A DNA stretch of 64,000 nucleotides from an uncultured Selenomonas sp. Lineage in GTDB: Bacteria; Bacillota; Negativicutes; Selenomonadales; Selenomonadaceae. The stretch is taken from NCBI GenBank assembly GCA_900552565.1, contig USAK01000003.1, positions 28,597 to 92,596 on the forward strand, in the 5' to 3' direction. The translations under genes were made by a program, and so were the position numbers. The notes below the pieces were generated by a model that was given only the letters and a program-made list of their open reading frames with translations, ran no database searches and was not told the origin of the DNA. Below are positions 36,740 to 45,947 of the stretch, one piece after another (position 1 is the stretch's first letter; each line of letters begins with the position of its first letter).

Positions 36740-37237
36740 ATGGATGTAAAACAGAAATTCAACCGCCTGCCACTCGGTCTGCCACTGACGGTCAGCGGTC
36801 TTGCCACGATTGCCACGATTTTCGCCGGCAAAAAAGTGCATATCGCCTGCGGCGCCGTCTGGGGGGCCTTGTCCATCCTGCATGGCCTGCAGCATGCGGG
36901 CAAAATGAAGCGCGATGTCGAAACGCTCGTCGGCGAAACCGCCAAAAAAGCCACCGACACGGCAGAATCCATCTCCCTGCATGCCTTCCTCGCCGGCACG
37001 GACATCCAGAGCTATGTGCCGGGCCGCGTGCGCGTCTACAATCTCGCCTTGGCCGGCAACGAAAAGCTCGCCGCGCAGGTCACTGATTTTCTCAAATCAT
37101 TCACGGGCGTCAGGGATGCTGTCGTTTCACTGCCGACGGGCGGTCTGCTCATTACCTACGAACCGGAGACACTGCGTAAGAATCACCATCTCGCCAATAT
37201 CGAGAAATTCATCGCCGAACATGCGAAAATCAAATAA
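36740..37237 (+). CDS. HMA-like domain protein
   Basis: A 165-aa protein with an N-terminal hydrophobic part (LPLTVSGLATIATIF and HIACGAVWGALSILHGL, ~residues 15-50), a linker, and a C-terminal alpha/beta domain starting YVPGRVRVYNLALAG. The C-terminal part resembles heavy-metal-associated (HMA) domains of metal ATPases and chaperones but has no CxxC motif, so metal binding is doubtful. AAGGAGG precedes the ATG, and a short hairpin (ACCGAA/TTCGGT, 36706-36724) lies in the leader. A terminator follows, so it is monocistronic. Confidence 0.65.
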   Translation: MDVKQKFNRLPLGLPLTVSGLATIATIFAGKKVHIACGAVWGALSILHGLQHAGKMKRDVETLVGETAKKATDTAESISLHAFLAGTDIQSYVPGRVRVYNLALAGNEKLAAQVTDFLKSFTGVRDAVVSLPTGGLLITYEPETLRKNHHLANIEKFIAEHAKIK

Positions 37238-37259
37238 CCTCATAAAAATCATCTTGTGA

Positions 37260-37288
37260 CTGTCGCTGTATGCGGCAGCCTTTTTATT
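37260..37288 (+). terminator. Terminator of the HMA-like gene
   Basis: CTGTCGC pairs with GCGGCAG (one G-U) around TGTAT, followed by CCTTTTTATTTAT. Confidence 0.7.
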
Positions 37289-37302
37289 TATACTGATTTT
37301 CA

Positions 37303-37367
37303 TTTATTAAATGTTAACATGATGTTAACAAATCCTTTGCAATTCGTCTGCAGAATCCTGTTAGACT
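37303..37367 (+). promoter_or_regulatory. Putative Pho box and -10 of the DUF47-pit operon
   Basis: Four hexamers at an 11-bp period: TTTATT (37303), TTAACA (37314), TTAACA (37325) and TTTGCA (37336). The middle pair forms TGTTAACATGATGTTAACA, also a 19-bp palindrome. An extended -10 (TGTTAGACT, hexamer 37362-37367) begins 20 bp after the array. Spacing is identical to the ppx-like-ppk promoter, and the downstream genes are phosphate transport, so a PhoP-type regulator is the natural candidate. Confidence 0.65.
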
Positions 37368-37394
37368 GAGGACAAATACAAAGGAGGAAACGTA

Positions 37395-38021
37395 ATGTTC
37401 AGTATCAGTAACAAGCATGAGGAGTTCTTTGACTACCTGATGGAAAACGCCGAGAATTTTCACCGTGGGGCTCTGATTGCTCAGGAAGCCATGACCGATA
37501 TTACCAAGCTGCCGCAGCATCTCGATGACATCGTCGAGCTCGAGCATAAATCCGATGCCGTCAATCAGGATATCATCCATAAACTGTCCGTCATTTTCAT
37601 CACGCCGATTGACCGCGAAGACTTCTACCGCCTGACCTGTCATCTCGAGGAATGCATCGACTGCCTGCAGGGTGCTTTGATGCGCCTGAACATGTATCAT
37701 ATCGACACGCTGATTCCATCGGCCGCCAAAATCATGGCCCAGATTGTCACGATGTCGGAAGAACTCAAGACCTTGTTCTCACTGTTAAAGAACATCGACC
37801 GCAACGAGGCTGAACTCATGGCCCGCGCCGACCACCTCAGCAAACTTGAATCCGAAGTCGACCACATTTACCGCGAGGAAATTTCTGACCTGTTCGACGG
37901 CAAAAAGGACCTCTTTGATGTCATTCGCTGGAAAGATATCCTGGAAACGCTTGAAGATACAGCGGATAAGGTCGAGGAACTTGCCAATATCATTAAAGAG
38001 GTGACGATGAAGTATGCCTGA
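37395..38021 (+). CDS. DUF47 (PhoU-like) phosphate transport accessory protein
   Basis: Helical protein of the DUF47/YkaA family, related to PhoU and nearly always paired with Pit transporters, where it is thought to modulate phosphate uptake. The 208-aa sequence shows ELEHKSDAVNQDIIHKL near residue 55, FITPIDREDFYRL near 74 and ESEVDHIYREEISDLF near 155, matching the PhoU-like three-helix bundle pattern. GGAGG precedes the ATG. It overlaps pit by 8 nt. Confidence 0.92.
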   Translation: MFSISNKHEEFFDYLMENAENFHRGALIAQEAMTDITKLPQHLDDIVELEHKSDAVNQDIIHKLSVIFITPIDREDFYRLTCHLEECIDCLQGALMRLNMYHIDTLIPSAAKIMAQIVTMSEELKTLFSLLKNIDRNEAELMARADHLSKLESEVDHIYREEISDLFDGKKDLFDVIRWKDILETLEDTADKVEELANIIKEVTMKYA

Positions 38022-39006
38022 TACGTCACTCATTATCCTCGTCGTAGTCCTCGCCCTGACGTTCGACTTTATCAATGGCTTCCACGATACGGCCAATGCC
38101 ATCGCGACCTGCGTTTCAACGCGTGCCATCCGTCCGGGCGTGGCCATCGTCGGTACGGCCATCCTGAACTTCATCGGTGCCATGATTTCCACGGGCGTTG
38201 CTAAGACCATCGGCGGCGACATCGTCATGTCGGCTTCGATGATTACCGAAGTCACGATTGTCGCCGGCCTCATCGGCGCCATCATCTGGAACCTCGTCAC
38301 GTGGTGGTTCGGCATGCCGTCGAGCTCTTCCCACGCCCTGATTGGCGGCATCATCGGTGCCGTCATCGTCTCGGCCGGCATTTCCGCACTCAACGGCTGG
38401 GGCATTCTCAAAATCGTCCTTTCCCTGATTATTTCCCCGGTGGCGGCGATGATCTGCGGCTACATCCTTATGAAAATCGTCTTTGCCATCTGTCATTCGT
38501 ATAAACCGGCCCGCGTCAACCTCACGGCCAACCGCCTGCAGGTTCTCTCGGCCGCACTCATGGCCTTCTCGCACGGCTCGAACGATGCGCAGAAATCCAT
38601 GGGTATCATCACCCTCGCCCTGCTGTCCGGCGGTTTCATCGGCACACTTGAAGTACCGGATATCGTCAAACTGCTCTGCGCTGCGGCCATGGCCTGCGGC
38701 ACGAGCGTCGGCGGCTGGAAAATCATCCGCACAGTCGGCGGCAAAATCTTCAAGATGCATCCGATTCACGGCTTCGCTGCCGACCTCAACTCCTCGCTCG
38801 TCATCTTTTCCGCTACGCTCATGCATCTGCCGGTTTCCACGACGCACGTCGTCTCCGGCTCCATCATGGGCGTCGGTTCTGCCGAGCGTGTCAAAGCTGT
38901 TCATTGGGATGTTGCACGCCAGATGGTCACGGCCTGGGTCATGACCATCCCCTGCACCGCCCTGATGGGCGCGCTCTCGTACCTCGTGGTACACACCTTC
39001 TTCTAA
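38014..39006 (+). CDS. pit: Low-affinity inorganic phosphate transporter PiT
   Basis: Cation-coupled phosphate symporter of the PiT family. The 330-aa membrane protein has the duplicated PiT signatures: FDFINGFHDTANAIATCVST near residue 10 and SHGSNDAQKSMGIITLAL near 190. Also visible are WWFGMPSSSSHALIGGIIGA and LPVSTTHVVSGSIMGVGS. Co-transcribed with the DUF47 gene under the putative Pho box. A strong terminator follows. Confidence 0.95.
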   Translation: MPDTSLIILVVVLALTFDFINGFHDTANAIATCVSTRAIRPGVAIVGTAILNFIGAMISTGVAKTIGGDIVMSASMITEVTIVAGLIGAIIWNLVTWWFGMPSSSSHALIGGIIGAVIVSAGISALNGWGILKIVLSLIISPVAAMICGYILMKIVFAICHSYKPARVNLTANRLQVLSAALMAFSHGSNDAQKSMGIITLALLSGGFIGTLEVPDIVKLLCAAAMACGTSVGGWKIIRTVGGKIFKMHPIHGFAADLNSSLVIFSATLMHLPVSTTHVVSGSIMGVGSAERVKAVHWDVARQMVTAWVMTIPCTALMGALSYLVVHTFF

Positions 39007-39046
39007 CTTTGCCCATCCTTCATTTCTTATTTCTTTCACATTTCTC

Positions 39047-39098
39047 AAACACAAAGACACGCTGTGCCGCCTTGGCGGTAAGCGTGTCTTTGTGTTTG
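39047..39098. terminator. Shared terminator of pit and the exporter cluster
   Basis: A 17-bp perfect stem (AAACACAAAGACACGCT with its complement) with an inner CCGCC/GGCGG helix, between convergent genes. Confidence 0.9.
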
Positions 39099-39106
39099 AT
39101 TTTATT

Positions 39107-40225
39107 TTACGTCGTCTTATGGCGGAAGAGCCAGCCGGCCAGCGGCATCGTCAGAGCCGCGACGGCCACCATCGGCACGAAGTCGCCGGCAATCTCCGTG
39201 AGCCCTGCACCCTCAAGATAAATGCGGCGCACGGCGTCGATGACAAAGCGCATCGGGTCGGCATATGTAATGACCTGCAAGAATTCCGGCATGTTGTTGA
39301 CCGGCGTCACGAGACCTGAAAGCAGCACCATCGGAATCATGAGCACAAGCAGATAGACGAGGACCTGCTGCATGTTCTTTGCGACCGACGAAATGGAAAG
39401 GCCAAGCCCCGTCGTGCTGACCATGAAGATAAACAGCGTCAAAAACAGCGTGAACAGACTGCCGGCAAACGGCACCTCGAACCAGAACCGCGCAATGAGA
39501 AAGACCATCGCGGCCTGAAACAGGCCGACGAGCACCGGCGGCGTCGCCTTGCCGATGAGAATTTCCGTCGGCGAGAACGGCGTGACGAGCAGCTGGTCAA
39601 ACGTCCCCTGCTCACGCTCCTTCGCAATCGAGAGGCCCGCGAGGAACATGACCTGCACAAAGGCAATCATCGCGAGGAACGAAGGCAGGAACGTCCAGCG
39701 CGAAAGCTGATTCGGATTGAACCACGTGCGCGTCTCAATCGAGACGGGCAGGCTGGCATAGCCTTTTTCCTCACTCCACGACGCAGCAATCTGCGTGATG
39801 TAGCTCTTGACCATCGAGGCAATCATCGGATTGCGTCCGTCCGTGATGACCTGCACAGGCGCCTGTTCGCCGTGTTCGAGTTTTTTCTCGAAGTCCTCCG
39901 GCACGATGACGGCGCCGAGGACGTCGCCGGCATCGATGAGCGTGCTGACTTCCTGCACATTACCGCAGACCGCATAGCATGAGAACGTCGGCGCACCGGC
40001 GATATGTGCGAGAAAGTCACGCGACGAGGCCGTTGCCGAATTGTCAACGACGGCATACGGCACTTCCTCGATGTTGTAATTGGCCGCATAGCCAAACAGA
40101 AAGCCTTCGATGATGACCGGCATGACGAGCTGGGTACGCATGCGCGGGTCCTTCAGAAGCGACAAAAGTTCCTTCTGACAGATAAAATAAAGATGGCGCA
40201 GGAAACGCTGCAGCGAAAAGTTCAT
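39107..40225 (-). CDS. ABC-2 permease, YbhR-like
   Basis: Second permease of a YbhGFSR-type exporter. The 372-aa protein has one N-terminal membrane helix, a large extracytoplasmic domain (ending FNPNQLSRWTF region), then five hydrophobic segments with the family motif KEREQGTFDQLLVTPFSPTE near residue 230. It overlaps the preceding permease gene by 4 nt and is the last gene of the operon. Confidence 0.88.
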   Translation of the reverse strand: MNFSLQRFLRHLYFICQKELLSLLKDPRMRTQLVMPVIIEGFLFGYAANYNIEEVPYAVVDNSATASSRDFLAHIAGAPTFSCYAVCGNVQEVSTLIDAGDVLGAVIVPEDFEKKLEHGEQAPVQVITDGRNPMIASMVKSYITQIAASWSEEKGYASLPVSIETRTWFNPNQLSRWTFLPSFLAMIAFVQVMFLAGLSIAKEREQGTFDQLLVTPFSPTEILIGKATPPVLVGLFQAAMVFLIARFWFEVPFAGSLFTLFLTLFIFMVSTTGLGLSISSVAKNMQQVLVYLLVLMIPMVLLSGLVTPVNNMPEFLQVITYADPMRFVIDAVRRIYLEGAGLTEIAGDFVPMVAVAALTMPLAGWLFRHKTT

Positions 40226-41346
40226 GGCTCCACCTTCTTTCGCGTCATATGGAAGGCCCAGCCGAGGAAAAACAGCGCAAACAGCACGAGAATGACCGTG
40301 TCGCGCGCGATGAGCGGCCAGTAATTGCCCGAAAGGAACAGCGATTTCATGAGCTCCAGATAATACGTCGTCGGGATGAGGCTGCTGACCACGCGAATCG
40401 CCGCAGGCTCGGCATGCAGGTCAAACAGAAAGCCCGACAGCACGACCGACGGCAGGAAGCTGATCATCAGGGAGACATGGCAGGCGAGAAACTGATTTTT
40501 CGTCAGCGCCGAAATGACAAGGCCAATCCCCAGCGACACGACGAGGTAGAGCATCGACTCGCCGATAATCAGCACGAGCGAGCCGCGCATCGGCAGGTCG
40601 TAGAGCTCACGGCCGACCACCAGACAGAGCAGCATGCCAATCATGGCAATGACAAAGTACGGAATGGTCTTCGCGAGAATCAGCTCCAAAATCTTCATCG
40701 GCGTGACAAAAAGCGACTCAAACGTACCGCGCTCCCATTCGCGCGCCATGACGACGGAAGTCAGGAACACGCCGCTGATGGTCAGCACGAGCATGAGAAT
40801 GCCCGGCACGTAAAACCACGTGCTCGTATTCGCATCATTGAACCAGATGCGCGGGACAATCTCGATGCCGCCGGCCGCCAGGCCGTGCTTCGCGCCTTCT
40901 GACGCGGCCCACGTCAGGATGCCCGCTTCAAAATACCCCTGCGCACTCATGGCCGTCGTCGCTTCCGTGCCGTTGAGGATAACCTGCAGTTTGCCTTTGC
41001 CCTCGGCAAAACGCGCCGAAAAGTCAGGCGGCACGACGAGCATCGCATCGACCTTGTGCTTTCGTATCATCGCTTCGCCTTCCTGCAGGGACGGGACAAA
41101 GACGGGCTGAAAATACTCTGAGCCCTGCGTAAAGCTCACGGCCTGACGCGCGAGCGGCGAGCTGTCCTCGATGACCACGGCCGTGGGTACATTCTTGACA
41201 TCAAGGCTCATGCCATAGCCAATGATGAGAATGAGCACCAAAGGCAGGACAACGCCCAAAGCCAGACTGCTGTTGTCGCGCAGGAGTTCGCGCGTCTCCT
41301 TGCGTATGAGCGCGAGCAGACGCCGCCAGAATCCACTTGTCATCAT
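40222..41346 (-). CDS. ABC-2 permease, YbhS-like
   Basis: First permease of the exporter. The 374-aa protein has an N-terminal helix (SSLALGVVLPLVLILIIGYG), a large extracytoplasmic domain of about 140 residues, and a C-terminal membrane domain with AREWERGTFESLFVTPMKI near residue 230. It is paralogous to the next gene, so the pair likely forms a heterodimer. It overlaps genes on both sides by 4 nt. Confidence 0.88.
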   Translation of the reverse strand: MMTSGFWRRLLALIRKETRELLRDNSSLALGVVLPLVLILIIGYGMSLDVKNVPTAVVIEDSSPLARQAVSFTQGSEYFQPVFVPSLQEGEAMIRKHKVDAMLVVPPDFSARFAEGKGKLQVILNGTEATTAMSAQGYFEAGILTWAASEGAKHGLAAGGIEIVPRIWFNDANTSTWFYVPGILMLVLTISGVFLTSVVMAREWERGTFESLFVTPMKILELILAKTIPYFVIAMIGMLLCLVVGRELYDLPMRGSLVLIIGESMLYLVVSLGIGLVISALTKNQFLACHVSLMISFLPSVVLSGFLFDLHAEPAAIRVVSSLIPTTYYLELMKSLFLSGNYWPLIARDTVILVLFALFFLGWAFHMTRKKVEP

Positions 41347-43118
41347 GACTCCGCCCCCTTTGCCTTCTCCTTTTCACCGCGCGACGTTTCGACGATAGCC
41401 ACGAAGATATCGTCCATCGTCGCCGCGCCCAAATGCATGCGCTGCCGGATTTCCGCCGGACTGCCGAGCACGAGCATTTTGCCGTGGTCCTGTATCATGA
41501 AGCGATCGCAGTATTCGGCCTCTTCCATGAAATGCGTCGTGATGATGATGGTCGTGCCTTTCTCTGAAAGAGCCGTGATTTCACGCCAGAACGTGCGGCG
41601 GGCCAGCGGGTCGATGCCGCTCGTCGGTTCATCAAGGAATAATATCTTGGGCTCATGGATGAGAGCCGCGGCCATCGAGAGGCGCTGCTTATAGCCGCCC
41701 GGCAGGCTGCCGGCCGCGTGGTCCGCCACGTCCTGCAGATGAAATTCCTGCATGACCGCCTGCATGCGCTCATAAAGATGCGCGCCGTAAAGGCCGTAGG
41801 CCCCGCCGAAAAACCGCAGGTTTTCATAGACCGAGAGACTGCTGTAAAGCGAGAATTTCTGTGCGACATAGCCGACCTTTGCGCGCGCCTCGATGCGGGC
41901 CGTGCGCAGATTGACGCCGGCGACCGAGAGTTTGCCGCTCGTTGCCGGCAAAAGGCCGCAGAGCATGCGGAACGTCGTCGTCTTGCCCGCGCCGTTTGGC
42001 CCGAGCAGGCCAAAGACCTCGCCGCGGTGCACGGAAAACGACGTATGCGAGACAGCCGTGAAGTCGCCGAACTTGCGCACCAGGTCGTGCACCTCGATTT
42101 CCACGGGAGCTTCCATCGGCGAATTTCCGGAAAAGACGCCCAGATGTTCGGCCGAGGCCGCGGCCGCATGCTCGGCCGACTGCCCCTGTTTCTTTTCATC
42201 TTCTTTAAGGAGCGTCATAAAGCCGTCCTCAAGGCGCGGTTCGATGACTGCGGCCGTCAGGGACCAGCGCTTCAGCGGCATGAGGTCCAGAGGATTCCCG
42301 CGCGTGATGAAGCGGACGACGCCGCCAGACGGCACGGCATCGATGACTTCTTTTTCCGCGAGCAGCCGGCTCTGCAGGGAACGCAGCGGCATGCCTGCGG
42401 GCGGCGTCACCTTGTAGCAGGTGCCTTTAGCAACTTCGCGCAGCTCTGCCGGCGTGCCGATTTTCAAAAAATGGCCGTGATTGAGCACATAGACTTTTTC
42501 GCAGAGTGCCGCTTCTTCCATATACGCCGTGCTGACGAGCACCGAAAGCTGCTCCTCATGCACGAGTTGCTGCAGAATCTGCCAGAGCTCGCGGCGCGAC
42601 AGCGGGTCGACGCCGACCGTCGGCTCGTCGAGCAGCAGAAGCTTTGGCGAACGCACGAGCGTGCAGGCAAGGCCGAGCTTCTGCTTCATGCCGCCCGACA
42701 GCTTGCCGGCAAGGCGCTTTGTAAAAGGCGCGAGCTCCGTCATCTCGAGAAGATGCGCAAAGCGCTGCTGCCTTATGTCCTGCGGCACACCGTGCAAATC
42801 CGCATAGAGGTCGAGATTTTCCTGTACGGTCAGGTCCTCATAAAGGCCGAATTTCTGCGGCATATAGCTTAAGAGGTCCTGTACGTCCTGCGGCCTTTGC
42901 GTGACGTCGAGGCCCGCTACCTGCAGGCTGCCGTCCGTTTTCGTCATGAGGCCGCAGATCAGGCGCATCAATGTGGTCTTGCCCGCACCATCAGGACCGA
43001 CAAGGGCCGTCAGCTGCCCTTCCGGCACAGAAATATCGATGCCGTCAAGCGCTTTTATCGCTTTGCCATTCTTCAGGGGGAAGACCTTGATGAGCCCTTT
43101 CGCTTCGATGATCTGCAT
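41343..43118 (-). CDS. Tandem ABC ATPase, YbhF-like
   Basis: A 591-aa protein with two ABC domains in one chain, serving the two permeases. Domain 1 (~1-220) has Walker A GPDGAGKTTLMRL (Asp in place of Asn), signature LSGGMKQKLGLA and Walker B LLLDEPTVGVD. Domain 2 (~340-575) has Walker A GPNGAGKTTTFRM, a changed signature LPGGYKQRLSMA and Walker B ILFLDEPTSGID. The variant second signature suggests unequal ATPase sites. The linker contains an Ala/Glu/Lys-rich stretch. GGGGGTGATC precedes the ATG. Confidence 0.9.
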   Translation of the reverse strand: MQIIEAKGLIKVFPLKNGKAIKALDGIDISVPEGQLTALVGPDGAGKTTLMRLICGLMTKTDGSLQVAGLDVTQRPQDVQDLLSYMPQKFGLYEDLTVQENLDLYADLHGVPQDIRQQRFAHLLEMTELAPFTKRLAGKLSGGMKQKLGLACTLVRSPKLLLLDEPTVGVDPLSRRELWQILQQLVHEEQLSVLVSTAYMEEAALCEKVYVLNHGHFLKIGTPAELREVAKGTCYKVTPPAGMPLRSLQSRLLAEKEVIDAVPSGGVVRFITRGNPLDLMPLKRWSLTAAVIEPRLEDGFMTLLKEDEKKQGQSAEHAAAASAEHLGVFSGNSPMEAPVEIEVHDLVRKFGDFTAVSHTSFSVHRGEVFGLLGPNGAGKTTTFRMLCGLLPATSGKLSVAGVNLRTARIEARAKVGYVAQKFSLYSSLSVYENLRFFGGAYGLYGAHLYERMQAVMQEFHLQDVADHAAGSLPGGYKQRLSMAAALIHEPKILFLDEPTSGIDPLARRTFWREITALSEKGTTIIITTHFMEEAEYCDRFMIQDHGKMLVLGSPAEIRQRMHLGAATMDDIFVAIVETSRGEKEKAKGAES

Positions 43119-43132
43119 GCGATCACCCCCGC

Positions 43133-44134
43133 TTAAAGGTCAATCTTGACGGTCGCCGGCATGCCGAGGCGCAGGACATTGTCGTCATCGTCAACGTAAA
43201 CGCGCACTTCGTAGACAAGCGCCGTGCGCAATTCGTCGGTCTGCACGGTCTTCGGCGTGAATTCCGCCGTGTCCGCAATATAGCCAATCTGCCCCGTGAT
43301 GGGCTTATTCTTCTGGCTGTCGATGTAGACTTTAGCACTCTGCCCTTCGTAAATGCGGCCGAGGTCATCTTCCTTGACATAGGCGCGCACCCATTTCTTG
43401 TCGAGCAGCGACAGCTTGAATACCGGCGTCGAAGGCGAGGCCATATCGCCGGGCTCTAAGAGCCGCGAGCGGATGACGCCCTTCATCGGCGCGCGCAGTT
43501 CATACTGCGACAAAAGATACTCCTCACGTGCCTGCTCTTCCTGCAGGGCCTGCAGCTGCGCCTCGGCCGCACGGACATCTTCAGAACGCGGCCCGTTCAT
43601 CGCCTCATTGAAGGCTTCCTTGGCCTCATCAACCTCTGCCTGTTTGGCTTCAGCCTGCGTGCGCGCATTGTCGAGGTCCTGCTCGCTGACGCCCTGCACA
43701 CTGTCATAGACGGCCTGACGTCGTTCATAAATCCCCTGCGCATTCGACGCAGCCGCCTGCGCGGCCTTGAGTTTCTGTCTGGCCTGTTCGATTTCTTCCG
43801 TGCGCGTACCATTGTGCAGTTTCTCGACCGTGCTCTCCTGCGCGGCAATCTGCGCCTTGGTCTTGCGCAGATTGATATTGAGCTCATCCGTATCCAGACG
43901 TGCGAGCACCTGCCCTTCTTCAACCGTATCGCCTTCCTCTACGAGGATTTCCTTGATGCGGTCGCTCTCGCGGAATGAAAGTGTCACCTCGCGCACATCG
44001 ACATTGCCCGACAGCGTGAGCGTCTGGGCCGCAGCCTTCTTAACCGCTGCTTCATGCTGCTCATAGGCGTAAATTCCTATGCCGATGAGCAGTATGAGAA
44101 TGACAGCTAGGATTCCTTTCTGTTTTCGTTTCAT
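43133..44134 (-). CDS. HlyD-family periplasmic adaptor, YbhG-like
   Basis: Membrane-fusion protein that would link the ABC exporter to an outer-membrane channel. The 333-aa protein has an N-terminal membrane anchor (GILAVILILLIGIGIYAYEQ), a lipoyl-like half motif (GNVDVREVTLSFRESDRI; VEEGDTVEEGQVLARLD), a coiled coil at about residues 85-200, a second lipoyl half with PMKGVIRSRLLEPGDMASPS, and a beta-barrel domain. The ATG at 44134 follows GGAGGGGAT. First gene of the cluster; substrate unknown. Confidence 0.9.
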   Translation of the reverse strand: MKRKQKGILAVILILLIGIGIYAYEQHEAAVKKAAAQTLTLSGNVDVREVTLSFRESDRIKEILVEEGDTVEEGQVLARLDTDELNINLRKTKAQIAAQESTVEKLHNGTRTEEIEQARQKLKAAQAAASNAQGIYERRQAVYDSVQGVSEQDLDNARTQAEAKQAEVDEAKEAFNEAMNGPRSEDVRAAEAQLQALQEEQAREEYLLSQYELRAPMKGVIRSRLLEPGDMASPSTPVFKLSLLDKKWVRAYVKEDDLGRIYEGQSAKVYIDSQKNKPITGQIGYIADTAEFTPKTVQTDELRTALVYEVRVYVDDDDNVLRLGMPATVKIDL

Positions 44135-44220
44135 GAAAATCCCCTCCTGACCTTTTGCCAATGGCAGCTCTCAGGTATATTATGCTCTTATATATGGAAG
44201 AAGCGGATGTCCTGTTCCCC

Positions 44221-45273
44221 TCAGGAATCCATCAGCATGAGCTTTTCCGGCGGGAAATACAGGGAAAGCACCGGTGCCTCAATGCGGCGCCACTCCTCTT
44301 TCGGAAGTTCCCAACGAATGCAACGCGCGTTTGTACCGGCACGGCGCACCATGATGAGGTACGAGAAGGTATCTTCTATGACATCCGTGACTTCCATGCG
44401 GAAGATATTTTCTTCCGGACGCTCTCCGCCCTCGCGGTACACAAGAAAATGCGCGCGCAGGCCGACATAAGCCGTCTGATTGCTGACAGGCCCCGACACA
44501 TGCAGCGTCAGCTGCCAGTCTGCAGCCTCGACTATGCCATTTCCCGTCTTTTGGGCTGCCGAAACGTTCTTGCAGCCCGTCAAAAGCGTCGCTGCCAAAG
44601 TGTTGGGATGCTCAAAGAGCTCATCGCGCGTGCGGACCGGCTGCATTTGGCCGCGGTCAATGACAGCCGCATGGTCGGCCAGACGGTAGACCTCGCCGCG
44701 GTCGTGCGAAACGAGCATGGCCGCGCCGCCGTACGACTTCAGCACCTCGCGCAGCTCCAGCTCCAGCTTCCATTTGAGGTAGTGGTCAAGCGCCGAGAAC
44801 GGCTCGTCGAGCAGGAGAATCTTCGCATCGGCCGCAAGGATGCGCGCGAGTGCCGCACGCTGCTGCTGGCCGCCCGATAGCTCCATCGGATAAGCCCCGC
44901 CAAGCTCCGTCAAATCAAAACGTGCCAGATTCTCCCTGACGCGCTGCTCGCGCTCCTGACGGCTGCCCTTCGCGACAAAGCGGATATTGTCGGCAATCGT
45001 CATATTCGGGAAAAGGGCAAAATTCTGAAAGAGATAGCCAACCTGCCGCTGCTGCGGCGACAGATTGATGCCCTTCTCACTGTCAAACAGCACGCGGCCG
45101 TCGAGCACGATGCGTCCCCTGTCCGGCCGTTCGAGCCCTGCAATGCACTTCAGGGTCATGCTCTTGCCGCAGCCAGACGCGCCAAGCAGGGCAAAGACCT
45201 CATCGCGCAGCGTAAAATCTGCCTTGAGCGTGAAATTGCGCAGTTTCTTTTCCATATTTACAATAAGTTCCAT
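44221..45273 (-). CDS. modC: Molybdate ABC transporter ATPase
   Basis: ATP-binding subunit of molybdate import. The 350-aa protein has Walker A LLGASGCGKSMTLK near residue 32, signature LSGGQQQRAALARIL, Walker B ILLLDEPFSALD, and a C-terminal MOP/TOBE-like extension from about 230. GGGAGGG lies 6 nt before the chosen ATG at 45273, which is just past the modB stop; two ATG codons immediately upstream are alternatives. Last gene of modABC. Confidence 0.93.
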   Translation of the reverse strand: MELIVNMEKKLRNFTLKADFTLRDEVFALLGASGCGKSMTLKCIAGLERPDRGRIVLDGRVLFDSEKGINLSPQQRQVGYLFQNFALFPNMTIADNIRFVAKGSRQEREQRVRENLARFDLTELGGAYPMELSGGQQQRAALARILAADAKILLLDEPFSALDHYLKWKLELELREVLKSYGGAAMLVSHDRGEVYRLADHAAVIDRGQMQPVRTRDELFEHPNTLAATLLTGCKNVSAAQKTGNGIVEAADWQLTLHVSGPVSNQTAYVGLRAHFLVYREGGERPEENIFRMEVTDVIEDTFSYLIMVRRAGTNARCIRWELPKEEWRRIEAPVLSLYFPPEKLMLMDS

Positions 45274-45275
45274 CA

Positions 45276-45947
45276 TCATCCCTCCCGCCGCTGCGGCACA
45301 CCCGTACGCGAAATCAGTATATTCATCAGGCTGACAAAGACAAGCGAGAATATGATGATGACGACAGCCCACTTAAAGGCCAAATCATAGTCATTGGCCT
45401 GCACAGCAGCGTAGACAGCGGTACTCATCGTCTGCGTGATCCCCGGGATATTGCCGGCGAACATGATGGTCGCGCCAAATTCGCCGAGGGCGCGTGTGAA
45501 CGAGAGCACGAGCCCTGCAAGAATGCCCGCGCGGGCATTCGGCACGAGTACGTGCCAGAAAATCCGCCATTCCGAAACGCCGAGCGTGCGTGCCGCGCTG
45601 ATGATATTCGGGTCGAGCTGTTCAAACGCGCCGCGGGCCGTGCGGTACATGAGCGGCAGAGAGACGACAATGGCCGCCATGACCGCGGCTTTCCATGTAA
45701 AGACAATCGTGATGTCGAACTGCAGCAGAAATTTGCCGATAGCGCTACGGCGGCCAAAGGCCAACAGCAGGAAAAAGCCGATGACGGTCGGCGGCAAAAC
45801 CAGCGGCAACGTAATAACGGCATCGGCAAAGCCCTGGAAACGCCGCATGCGTGCGACGACCAGAGCCAGGCCGATGCCGAGAAAGAACGTGACCACCGTT
45901 GCCACCACAGCCGTCTTCAGCGTGATGAAAAGCGGTGCATATTCCAT
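45276..45947 (-). CDS. modB: Molybdate ABC transporter permease
   Basis: Membrane subunit of molybdate import. The 223-aa protein has about five hydrophobic helices, the family start FITLKTAVVATVVTFFLGIG, LPLVLPPTVIGFFLLLAFGR near residue 48, and the EAA loop ARTLGVSEWRIFWHVLVPNA near 140. It overlaps modA by one nucleotide. Confidence 0.95.
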   Translation of the reverse strand: MEYAPLFITLKTAVVATVVTFFLGIGLALVVARMRRFQGFADAVITLPLVLPPTVIGFFLLLAFGRRSAIGKFLLQFDITIVFTWKAAVMAAIVVSLPLMYRTARGAFEQLDPNIISAARTLGVSEWRIFWHVLVPNARAGILAGLVLSFTRALGEFGATIMFAGNIPGITQTMSTAVYAAVQANDYDLAFKWAVVIIIFSLVFVSLMNILISRTGVPQRREG

